In this document: one piece after another, positions 56,570 to 64,000 of the stretch
How the letters are laid out: each line of letters opens with the position of its first letter
How positions within the stretch are numbered: position 1 is the stretch's first letter
Origin: Muscardinus avellanarius
Lineage: Eukaryota; Chordata; Mammalia; Rodentia; Gliridae
DNA: 64,000 bases
NCBI GenBank assembly: GCA_963383645.1
Contig: OY726571.1
Coordinates: forward strand, 80,373,108-80,437,107
Direction of reading: 5' to 3'
Notes under the pieces: model-generated
The model's database searches: none
What the model was told of the DNA's origin: nothing
Seen by the model: the letters and a program-made list of their open reading frames with translations, nothing else
Translations under genes and position numbers: made by a program

Positions 56570-57184
56570 CAGGCAGACAGAGACAGGCACGAGTACTTGA
56601 AATCAAGGGTTCATCCTACCACTGCAGTGTATTGGAGGGGTTGGGATGGAGACCGTGTTGCAGAGAACTAGTGGAAAATCCCACTCAAATACTTATGCAT
56701 CTATACATACATATTATACCTAGATATCTATACATATGCACACATACTTAACATTGTGTATGTATTATTTGTAATCCTCTCCCTGCATGAAAATAAATGT
56801 CAGCCTCCATCAAGGGATAATCTCATAGGCGTCACAGTTCAAAAACCATGATTTTAATGTTCACTTAAACCTCAGACCCTGAGAAAACACCTTTGATTTT
56901 GAAAGTTCGGGTGACCCCACTTAACTATCCTCCTGGCCTGCCTCCTCCTTATGTTCACCAACATCTCCTGATTTCGGGGACTTGGGGGTCTGTGTTTGTT
57001 TGTTTGTTATATTGTTTGTGTTTTACCCTAGGCAACTACTTTGGGCCATCACATACTCATAAATGTCTCCTGGGAAAAAAGAAAGGACAGTTAGTTAAAA
57101 GTCAGAAAGCTGGCTCTCTACACAAAGTGCTTCTCATATCAAGCAATGTCGATGTTGCCCATTTGCCCTAAAGCAAAGGCGTCA

Positions 57185-57345
57185 AAACAGTTAACACTTG
57201 TCCATGTGTTCTGATGTGCCAAGGACTGTTTGAGGCTCTGATGTAAATTACTTCATTCCTTAAAACAACCTCATGAGGTAAGTGCCGTTGCATATCCATT
57301 CTACAGATGAAGAAACTGAGGCTACCTGGTTAGCTAAATTCAAGT
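57185..57345 (+). mobile_element. MIR SINE next to exon 4
   Basis: 'CCTTAAAACAACCTCATGAGGTAAGTGCCG...CATTCTACAGATGAAGAAACTGAGGC' is near the MIR consensus. It lies 86-245 bp past the exon 4 donor in gene orientation. Confidence 0.87.
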
Positions 57346-57430
57346 CTGGGGATGGGTGACCCCGGAGCCTGCTGGAATACTTTCCACAACTCCCAAATTC
57401 ATCTGCCTGCAAGAAGATTGCCTGACATAC

Positions 57431-57562
57431 CTGTGGACGGCCCCACTCCTGAGGGGCATCTTTTCTGTGACCATTTGTAGCACGTGGTCCCACTGACTCA
57501 AGGCTTTCCTGGGGATGAGGAGGCGAGATGCAGGGCTCATGAGGTCTCCATTTGCAATCAAG
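57431..57562 (-). CDS. DCDC2: DCDC2 coding exon 4 (first half of second doublecortin domain)
   Basis: This 132-bp exon follows the acceptor TTTCTTTACAG and ends before the donor GTATGTCAGG. It starts with the third base of a Phe codon and ends with AG, the first two bases of an Arg codon completed in the next exon. The peptide begins LIANGDLMSPASRLLIPRK, continues through QWDHVLQMVTEK and ends LRSGAVH(R). These are landmarks of a doublecortin fold: the N-terminal strand with a 'NGD' turn, the 'RLLIPRK' strand, and the 'WDHVLQMVTEK' helix. It equals residues about 143-186 of human DCDC2. Compared with the remembered human peptide, several surface positions differ, including Met-Pro where human has Ile-Thr after VTEK. 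It lies only 85 bp downstream of the preceding exon. Confidence 0.95.
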
Positions 57563-57647
57563 CTGTAAAGAAAGACGCCAGACCCATTTGGAACAGTCAG
57601 GCAACTCAGAACTCCAGAGCAAAGGAAAACAACCAGCTCCCACTTAC
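57563..57647 (-). other. DCDC2: Intron 3 of DCDC2, minimal 85-bp intron
   Basis: Donor GTAAGTGG at 57647 and acceptor CTTTCTTTACAG at 57563 leave only 85 bp between two coding exons, in a gene whose other introns here run 2-41 kb. It has no repeats. The size is close to the lower limit for mammalian introns. Confidence 0.94.
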
Positions 57648-57724
57648 AAGATTGTGCAGGGCTCCTGGAGGGACTTTCTAAACCGCGCCGACACGTTGAT
57701 CCTGCTGTGGATAACTGGCTTCAC
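57648..57724 (-). CDS. DCDC2: DCDC2 coding exon 3 (linker between doublecortin domains)
   Basis: Read on the minus strand, the 77-bp exon follows an acceptor ending TTTTAAAG and stops at the donor GTAAGTGG. It begins in phase 0 and ends after two bases of a codon (TT|C, Phe). Translation gives VKPVIHSRINVSARF, then RKSLQEPCTI. This matches residues about 117-142 of human DCDC2, the basic linker after the first doublecortin domain and the first strand of the second. The human coding position of the exon start, worked out from remembered protein length, is c.349; I recall a pathogenic c.349-2A>G splice variant at this same acceptor. The acceptor has a moderately pyrimidine-rich stretch (TTGTTCTTCTCTTTGC). 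The only clear difference from the remembered human peptide is Ser for Pro in RKSLQEP. Confidence 0.93.
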
Positions 57725-58197
57725 CTTTAAAAGCAAAGAGAAGAACAATAACTCACTAAGCTTGTAGGTCTTTATTTTCCTAAGAAGAAAAACTACAGGT
57801 TTCTAGGGAAGATGCTGCAATCGGCCATGCCTTGGTTACAACCTTGCTTTTCCCACTTATAGAAGCGCTCTGTGTTCACCTGCTATCCATCTTAGACACC
57901 CTTAACAAGCTCTAAGGAAAAGAAAAGAAACGTTTACCTTAAACCCTGGGCATACAGCTTATGATCTGTGCCAAAATCAGAGTGGAAACTTTAAGTGGGA
58001 ACTTTAAGGCAACTTTTTTTTTTAACAATGCTTTCTAGAAAATAAATAAATAAAACTATCCTATTAAAAAAAAAAAAATCCTGCATCCTAGCATGCCCTC
58101 CCCTGCAGCAGCACACTGTTAGGACCTCTCTCCTCCCCCAGTACTGCCTCCCCTGCTCTGGGGCCCATGGCCCCCACTCTATTCTCTGAAGAGACTC

Positions 58198-58341
58198 TCC
58201 TCAGCATCCTCCTCTCCTCAGCCTCCTCCTCTCTTCAGCTTCCTCCTCTCCTCAGCCTCCTCCTCTCCTCCTCTCCTCAGCCTCCTCCTCTCCTCAGCCT
58301 CCTCCTCTCCTCAGCCTCCTCCTCTCCTCAGCCTGCTCCTC
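58198..58341. repeat. 17-bp minisatellite
   Basis: Eight full 17-bp units of TCCTCAGCCTCCTCCTC and one 8-bp partial unit (58266-58273). Full units start at 58198, 58215, 58232, 58249, 58274, 58291, 58308 and 58325. Only a few substitutions among units. Strongly asymmetric: the minus strand is G-rich (GAGGAGGAGGCTGAGGA). Confidence 0.95.
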
Positions 58342-58489
58342 CCCTGTGCACCAGCTGCTCTAGCTCCTGCACCCTGGGCTCCCTGAGCTCTTGCACCTGG
58401 GAGCCTCCTAGCACCCTCCCTTTCTTACTAGTAGGGCCCAAGCTGCTGTTAGCAAGAATCCTGCAACCCCACACAGGGGGAAAAAAAAA

Positions 58490-58905
58490 GCCAGGCATGG
58501 TGGTACACACTTGTAATCTCAGCATTTGGGAGGCTGAGACAGGAGGATCACAGTTCGCGGACAAGCCTCAGCTACCAATTAGTGAGGCCCTTTGCAACTC
58601 ATTGAGACCCTGTTTCAAAATAAAGAATAAAAAATTAGGACTTAAGCCAGGCTTAGTGGCACATGCTTGGAATCCCAGTGCTTGGGAGGCTGAGACAGGA
58701 GGATCACACAGGTTCGAAGCCAGCCTCAGCTACTTAGTGAGACCCTGTTTCCAAATAAAGTATAAAATAGGTCTGCTCATAGGTAAAGTATAAAATAGTA
58801 TAGCCCAGAGGTAGAAAAGAAATAAATAAATAAATAAATAAATAGGGCTGAAGGTGTAGCTAGGAGGTAGAATACTCTGGGTTTCATTCCGAAAAAAAAA
58901 AAAAA
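58490..58905 (+). mobile_element. B1-ID SINE (subfamily A) split by a second SINE
   Basis: Outer B1 half 58490-58641 and its ID half 58845-58905 ('GGGCTGAAGGTGTAGCTAGGAGGTAGAAT') are separated by an inner copy. Confidence 0.87.
58642..58844 (+). mobile_element. B1-ID SINE, subfamily B, nested, rearranged ID half
   Basis: 'AGCCAGGCTTAGTGGCACATGC...TAGTGAGACCC...GGTCTGCTCATAGGTAAAGTATAAAATAGTATAGCCCAGAGG', tail (AAAT)n. It has a duplicated AAAGTATAAAATAG and lacks most of the ID 3' half. Confidence 0.85.
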
Positions 58906-58969
58906 GAGCTTTGGCAAAAATATTCTCCAAATGTTCATGATTAACCAATTGAAGTGAAGATTAATCTTA

Positions 58970-59011
58970 AATATATATATATATATATATTATATATATA
59001 ATATATATATG
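58970..59011. repeat. (TA)n microsatellite
   Basis: About 20 TA units with two phase slips. Confidence 0.95.
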
Positions 59012-59589
59012 TTTATTAGAGTTACAATAACTGAAATAAATTATTGTTTTCAGATGCACTAATGAAAGAATTAAAAAAATCTTCATTATAAAAATATAAG
59101 ATCATTGTATAAAATAACTAGGCCTTTTTTAAAAAAATAAAGCTTTGCTTAAAATGCATTTTTCTAATTGCCATTTTAAACGATACTTTTAACACCTAAT
59201 TTTAAAAGTTAAACCAAATCAAGTGTGCATAAGGGGAACTCTTCCCGAGTCCTGGTCAAGGATAAAGGGTTTGTTCATTTGGTGCTAATCTAAAAACATT
59301 CTGGCTAATCTTTTGATAATGAGAAACCTAACAAAAGATGGGATTTTTAATTACTTTTCTTATTAACCCATACACTTTCCCTTGCTTTTGAAAATGAATA
59401 GGATTCCAAGTATGAGAGTAATGTTAAGTGTCTGTGCAGCTAGTTGGGAAGAGATGGACACCCAGGACTGGAGTCCAAGGTGATCTGGCTCCGCCCCCGT
59501 GGACCAGGGATGGGCCTCACTGGAGAGCAAGCTGAGGGGGGGTGGTCGGGTAACCTGCGACTGTGAAACCACATCACACTGAAAAGGTG

Positions 59590-59800
59590 CCGCTCACTCA
59601 TTTGTGGAAACTAATAGTCTCATAAGAGAATGGAATAAAATGGTGGTTACTAGAGCGTGAGAAAGGGAGAAGGGAGTGGAAGGAAAGAAGTTCAACAAGA
59701 GGTACAATCAAATTTGATACCCTGAGTAACTGATTGAAGGTCTGAAATTTTGTATCCGGAACCAACTGCCACAATTTGCCATATGAACCCGTTCGATGCT
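59590..59800 (+). mobile_element. L1M 3' UTR-like patch
   Basis: 'CATAAGAGAATGGAATAAAATGGTGGTTACTAGAGCGTGAGAAAGGGAGAAGGG' resembles 'aatggttaccaggggctggg' of old L1 3' UTRs. Diverged. Confidence 0.42.
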
Positions 59801-60779
59801 TCACATCTCAGTTTCTTGATCTGTAAAAGTAGGAATCATCCTGCTAAACTAGCCCAAAGGGATGCTCCTGAACTAACTAATGAAGAGGCAATATCACTCC
59901 CCGGGGTTCTAAACTGAATGCTTTGGAGAATCCATCTGCCTCAAATCTCAGCACTCCGCACCTCGTGAAATATGGGCCAGGAAAACCAAACTCAGTCTAA
60001 AGACCTGAGAAAATTATGCCATTGAGTGGATGCCAACACAAAAATCAAATGAACACTGGCCTCTTATAAAACCTAGTTATAGCACTTAAAAGTTCAATTT
60101 TTAAGAACTTTTAAATACATACATATCCATTTTATGACTATCCATAAAAACTGAGGCTAATTATTTGCAAACTTTAGTCCACAAAGAGGTTTCAACTCTG
60201 TTTTCCCAATGGTATATATTATTTTTTAAAAGGGTTCTCAAAATTATATTTGTTACTACTTTGCAAACATATCACACAGCATCAGAGAGGAGAACCAAGT
60301 CCTTTACAAAATAATTGATTTTCACTACTTTTGACAAATGAGAAGTACCAACGTGTTTTAAAGAAACCAGAGTAGAAATAAATTTTCTAGGAGTCAACAG
60401 ACCAGACACTTCCCAACCACAGATTATTCTAAAGAGAGCTTTTTAAATAATCATCCATTTTTTCAATATTACTATTTTATGAATGGAAGAAAGATTAGCT
60501 AAGATGCCAGTCACAATAGTGATGGCATAATCTGACAGATGGAGCACGCCCCATGGTTAATGGTGTGCCAGTTCAGAAGTTATTTCATGCTGGGAATTTT
60601 TCCTAAACTCCATGAAATGAAGCCATTTATCATGCAAATACTCCATATAAAGAGCCTGAAAGAGACATTTAAAAAGGAAAAGCTATAGCATAAGAGGTGA
60701 AGACCATGATCAACCTTTTCAAAAGAATAGTTCACTCACTAAGAAAAAACTAAGAGAGAATTTCATTTCTGGTTTGGAG

Positions 60780-61805
60780 GAGATTATAGAATAGAATGTA
60801 CTCCCACCTTAACAGCAAAAACTGAGATACATTTATTCAAACCCATTAACGAGCTTAGAATGCAAAGAAGTCTAGAGAGTTCCAGAGAGGGATAAATCCT
60901 TTCTTTTTTAAAATATTAAGTTCACTCTATGGTACTACTACTGAGCTACATCCCTAGCCCTTTTTATCCCGAGACAGGGTCTAAGTTGCCCAGGCTGGCC
61001 TTGAACTTGTGATCCTCCTGCCTCAGCCTCCTGAGTCACTGGGATTGCAGGTATGTGCCATCAGCAGAATGGATCCTTTCTAAGAAGAAATCTATAGCTG
61101 CTTCCATCCCCAGGAAGACAGAGGCAGCGGGACAAACCTTCCCTAGACAGGGGACGAGTCAGCATGACAGAGAAGACCCAGATGTAGAACAAGCCCACAC
61201 CACCAACAAAACCTTCCCACGGGGCCTTCCCACATGCACAGGAGTGTAAGCAAAGCCAACTCAGAGCAAAAGAGCAAAGAAAGAATTCCCGTTACTGGAA
61301 AGTCAGAAGTGCGGCTGCATAACAGAGAGAATCTCCCACATTGGACCAGTTGCCAGGAAGGACCTATAAATCTCAAAAGTGTTAACTCCCAATAACTGCT
61401 GGACAAAGAACAAGCCCCCATTTCACCCTGAAATGTCTGAAAGTGTGAGTATACTGAAAGCAAGTGAAGCTTCAACCCAACTCGTACCAGCTCAGGCAGG
61501 GATTACGCCGGGAAGGTAGCCCCGCTCCCCAACATCCTGGCAGAGAAAGTGGGGGTGCTTCTGAGGGTAAACATTATCTTTCAATTCCTATACATGTCAT
61601 ACAAGATGACCGGCATTCAACAAGAACTACAAAGACGCGCAAATTAAGGGTGAGACAGGACCCATTTATCAAGGGGAAAAATAAAGCCAACCCCAGAGAT
61701 GATTATGATATTGAAATTAGCAAATAAGAATTTTAATGCAGCTCTTAGAAACATAGGCATTCAAGAGGAAAGATGGAACAGGCGAAAGATAGGGAAATTT
61801 GTTTT
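60780..61805 (+). mobile_element. Old LINE (HAL1/L1M-like), 5' part
   Basis: 'CATTCAACAAGAACTACAAAGACG...CAACCCCAGAGATGATTATGATATTGAAATTAGCAAATAAGAATTTTAATGC' resembles the upstream region of HAL1/L1M elements. Frames are broken. A degenerate SINE sits at 60900-61065. It continues after the minus-strand L1 at 62336. Confidence 0.6.
60900..61065 (-). mobile_element. Degenerate SINE, minus strand
   Basis: 'GAGACAGGGTCTAAGTTGCCCAGGCTGGCCTTGAACTTGTGATCCTCCTGCCTCAG...GGGATTGCAGGTATGTGCCATC'. Flanks share ATCCTTTCT (duplication). The left part is closer to plain B1 than to the other SINEs. Confidence 0.8.
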
Positions 61806-61844
61806 ATTTTAAATTAACTTTTTAAGAAATGTTATTTTTCTTTT

Positions 61845-62335
61845 TCTAATACTTTTATTGGTACATTATAGTTTCACATCAAAAGCAGGTCATAGCGATA
61901 GAGACATACATGCACACTGCACTTGGTGGGCTTTTCCCAGGCTCCCTCCCCATAAACTCTCACATGTGTAAATAGCATCTATGGAAGTAATTCCTTCATT
62001 GGTCTTCCCTCTCCCCCCCCAGACCACCTCCCTAGCTCCACTGAAGTTTCTCCTCCCTTATCTGGAGTCCCTCTGGTATCCCAATTACTCCCCAGCTTCT
62101 GCAAATGACAGAAAACACGTGGCCCTTCACTTTCTCTGACTGGCTGACCTCACTTAGCATACGGTTCTCCGGGTCCAGCATTATCCTGCAAATGACATTA
62201 TTTTCTTTTTCTTTATTGCTGAGTAGAATTCCATTGTGTGGATACCCCATAATTTTGTGATTCATTCATCTGCTGATGGACACCTAGGTCGGTTCCATAA
62301 TTTGGCTATCGTGAATTGTGCTGCTAAGTTAGAGA
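61845..62335 (-). mobile_element. L1 3' end, inserted in the older LINE
   Basis: 'TTTTATTGGTACATTATAG', 'GGCTGACCTCACTTAGCATACGGTTCTCC' and 'GATTCATTCATCTGCTGATGGACACCTAGG' are reverse-strand L1 3' features. Confidence 0.87.
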
Positions 62336-63200
62336 ATTTTAGCCCAGAAATTAAACCTCTAAAAAGGAAGCACATAAAAATTCTAGAACTTAAAAAAAAA
62401 TAAAAACAGAATATCGGAAATGAAGACTTTGTTCCATGGGCTTTGGGGATTAAACATAATAGAACATACCCCTGAAAACATTTTTTTTTCAAAAAGGAGG
62501 TGAAATGAAGACATTTTTTAGACAAATGAAAGTCAAGATAATTGATATGAGCAGACCCACACTGCCAAAAAAATTGTCAAGGCAGATGCTCAGATGGGAT
62601 AGAAGTCTAAATCTCACAGGAGAACTACAGACATTGGAAGGACATGTGTGAGTAACTTTAAGCACTTTTTTTTTTTACAGATTCCTGTAAAGCAAAAATA
62701 ATCACAATCATCCATGAGGATGGCAAAAATATATAAGTAAAATGTGTAAAATGAGCACAAAGGTATGAATGAGGATAGATGGAATTATACTGTTGTGAGG
62801 TTCTTCGTGAACTGGGAGAATATTATTTGAATGAATAAGGGTGCATATCGTATGTACTAGTATAATTACTTTTTAAGAAAACTTCCACGAGGCACGGCTT
62901 AAAAGCCAATAGGGAAAAAAAAATGAAATATTTCAAATACTTGATGAAACTGAAGAAAGCCAGAAAGAAAAAAAAATAAGTATCAGATGAAACAAACAGA
63001 AACAAATAATGATATGATAGACTCAAATTCAACCACGCCTATAACAACTCAGTGAACGAAAAACTTCAAACAGGGACAGAAATAGCCCAATTATGCCCTA
63101 TTTACAAGAGATATGCTTTAAATATAAGGACAAGAGTAGATTGGAAGTAAAAGTATATAGAGAGAAGATATACTAATACAGCATTAATCAAGCAAATTCA
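62336..63200 (+). mobile_element. Old LINE (HAL1/L1M-like), continued
   Basis: 'AACTTAAAAAAAAATAAAAACAGAATATCGGAAATGAAG' and 'CCTATTTACAAGAGATATGCTTTAAATATAAGGACAAG...TAGAAGTAAAAG'-type text follow old L1 coding sequence. No intact frame. Confidence 0.6.
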
Positions 63201-64000
63201 GATGTTTTTGATCGATGCAAAATTATCAATTAATTTCTATAGTAAATGGATATTTAACATACAATTTTTAAAGTTGGGTATTTTCCTGAATATTATACAT
63301 CTAACATGTTAAATATGTTTTTCTAGCACTGAGATCGTTGGGACTCAGAAAAACTAAACTTAAGAAAATTAAATGCTATTAATCTGGTATTTCTGTATAT
63401 GATCTAGGTATTCTTGTACATGATCTCCTATGGTACTGAAAAAAACTAACCAGGAATATATAGCTGAGACTCTACCACAGACCAGCAGTGTGTTATCTCT
63501 GACACATTCTTCTGTGACTATTTCTGTGTCCTGTGCTGATAGCTGCTTCCCCTCTGCCCCATGAAGTGTTGCTGTTCTCTCTGAATCTATTCTTGCCCTT
63601 TTCTCTTTTTAAGCGGCATACTTTCCTGGTCAGATTCAACAAACTCAGTGTTATTACCAGCATCATTTTGTCAATGAATGTCAAATCTCTATCTCTATCT
63701 CTAGATCTTTCTCCTGACACTGAATGTGTAAATCCAAAGGAATATGTCTAACTATTTTTTTAACTGGTGCATTGTAATCACACATCTTAATATATAAGGA
63801 GGATAAGATGGTAGAGTGTCTAACTTCTCACTTAAACAAAGATTTTAAAAATCTGTTTGTACTTAAGTACTCATTAAATTGGCAGAGTCACTATAACATG
63901 AAAATTTTCTTTCATATTATCCAATATTCATAAATCACTTGCACTTTATGGAAAAGTTACAAGGAAATGTACCATGAGAGAGACACATTATTGCCCCTAC
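63200..64000. other. Unique AT-rich intron, nothing recognised
   Basis: No repeat (apart from the short L1 end), exon or RNA gene was identified. Local direct repeat near 63390-63430: 'GTATTTCTGTATATGATCTAGGTATTCTTGTACATGATC'. Confidence 0.6.
63750..63790 (-). mobile_element. Very short L1 3' end
   Basis: 'TTTTTTTAACTGGTGCATTGTAATCACACATC' matches the terminal bases of the L1 ends at 61.8 and 37.8 kb. Body absent. Confidence 0.4.

Larger units (their letters stand above)
51652..57430 (-). other. DCDC2: Intron 4 of DCDC2 (5,779 bp)
   Basis: Donor GTATGTCAGG lies at 57430 and acceptor TTTTGACAG at 51652. It contains (CA)n, a double-ID SINE, a SINE-in-SINE, plus-strand L1M fragments, an MIR split by a SINE, a long imperfect (GT)n, and a well-preserved MIR close to exon 4. 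52360-52980 and 53470-54420 are mostly unique sequence. Confidence 0.93.
1..64000 (-). other. DCDC2: DCDC2 transcription unit, internal part
   Basis: The whole window lies inside one gene read right to left. Five coding exons between 57.7 and 40.9 kb join in frame and give a continuous peptide that I recognise as doublecortin domain-containing protein 2. This microtubule-binding protein localises to the ciliary axoneme, affects neuronal migration and cilium signalling in mammals, and in humans is tied to nephronophthisis, neonatal sclerosing cholangitis, recessive deafness and dyslexia association (established knowledge). Flanking parts are missing: exons 1-2 lie beyond position 64000 and the last exons lie before position 1. 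The large introns and dense SINE content agree with the human gene being about 200 kb. Partial at both ends. Confidence 0.93.
57725..64000 (-). other. DCDC2: 3' part of intron 2 of DCDC2 (partial)
   Basis: From the exon 3 acceptor to the window end no upstream exon was recognised. I looked for the peptide that should precede exon 3, ending in the region '...MEVVNTE', and did not find it. Contents are a 17-bp minisatellite, a nested SINE pair, (TA)n, and a composite of old LINE fragments from 60.8 kb on. 59020-60770 is AT-rich intron with only a weak L1-like patch. Confidence 0.85.

Noticed and set aside
58167..58793. Plus-strand open frame of 208 codons rich in Ser/Leu/Pro
   Set aside because: Its length comes from the 17-bp minisatellite and two SINEs.
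57725..64000. Exon 2 of DCDC2 or the human READ1-type compound repeat
   Set aside because: No match to the expected upstream peptide, and no GGAA/GAGAGGAAGGAAA compound array. The short GGAAGGAAAG patch near 59680 is too small.

Overview
The window is nuclear DNA from a placental mammal, almost certainly a rodent and most probably a squirrel relative (Sciuromorpha). It is packed with chimeric SINEs. Each has a 7SL/B1-like left half (a 'GGCGTGGTGGCGCA...GGGAGGCTGAG' core), an A-rich linker, and an ID-like right half derived from alanine tRNA ('GGGGTGTAGCTCGGAGGTAGAATGCCC...CCCCAGTACCAC'). This B1-ID architecture is known from squirrels and allied rodents. Old mammal-wide repeats (MIR, L2, L1M/HAL1-like, MaLR LTR) form the deeper layer. 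Species assignment is inference.

Only one protein-coding gene is supported: DCDC2 (doublecortin domain-containing protein 2), on the minus strand. Five consecutive internal coding exons were read by hand with AG/GT boundaries and matching phases. They are 57648-57724 (77 bp), 57431-57562 (132 bp), 51505-51651 (147 bp), 49255-49309 (55 bp) and 40862-41024 (163 bp). Together they encode residues equivalent to about 117-308 of the human protein: the linker between the two doublecortin domains, the second doublecortin domain, and the start of the basic Ser/Lys-rich tail. By the usual human numbering (from memory) these are exons 3 to 7. The start codon, the first doublecortin domain and the acidic C-terminus lie outside the window.

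Layout by position: 1-40861 is the window's part of intron 7, with no further exon recognised. It holds many SINEs, a 1 kb L2, a 298 bp pure pyrimidine tract, an L1 3' end, an LTR, and several repeat-free blocks that look like conserved non-coding elements. 41025-49254 is intron 6, with nested SINEs and a CpG-rich patch near 45.7-46.3 kb that could be an internal promoter. 49310-51504 is intron 5. 51652-57430 is intron 4, rich in SINE, L1 and MIR. 57563-57647 is intron 3, only 85 bp. 57725-64000 is the 3' part of intron 2, with a 17-bp minisatellite, nested SINEs and a composite old LINE.

I found no evidence of a novel multi-gene system. The points most worth following up are the intronic CpG patch with a strong minus-strand splice donor, the putative conserved non-coding blocks, the three diagnostic SINE subfamilies, and the SINE variant with a duplicated ID unit. 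All other open reading frames of 60-250 codons are explained by repeats or look like chance.
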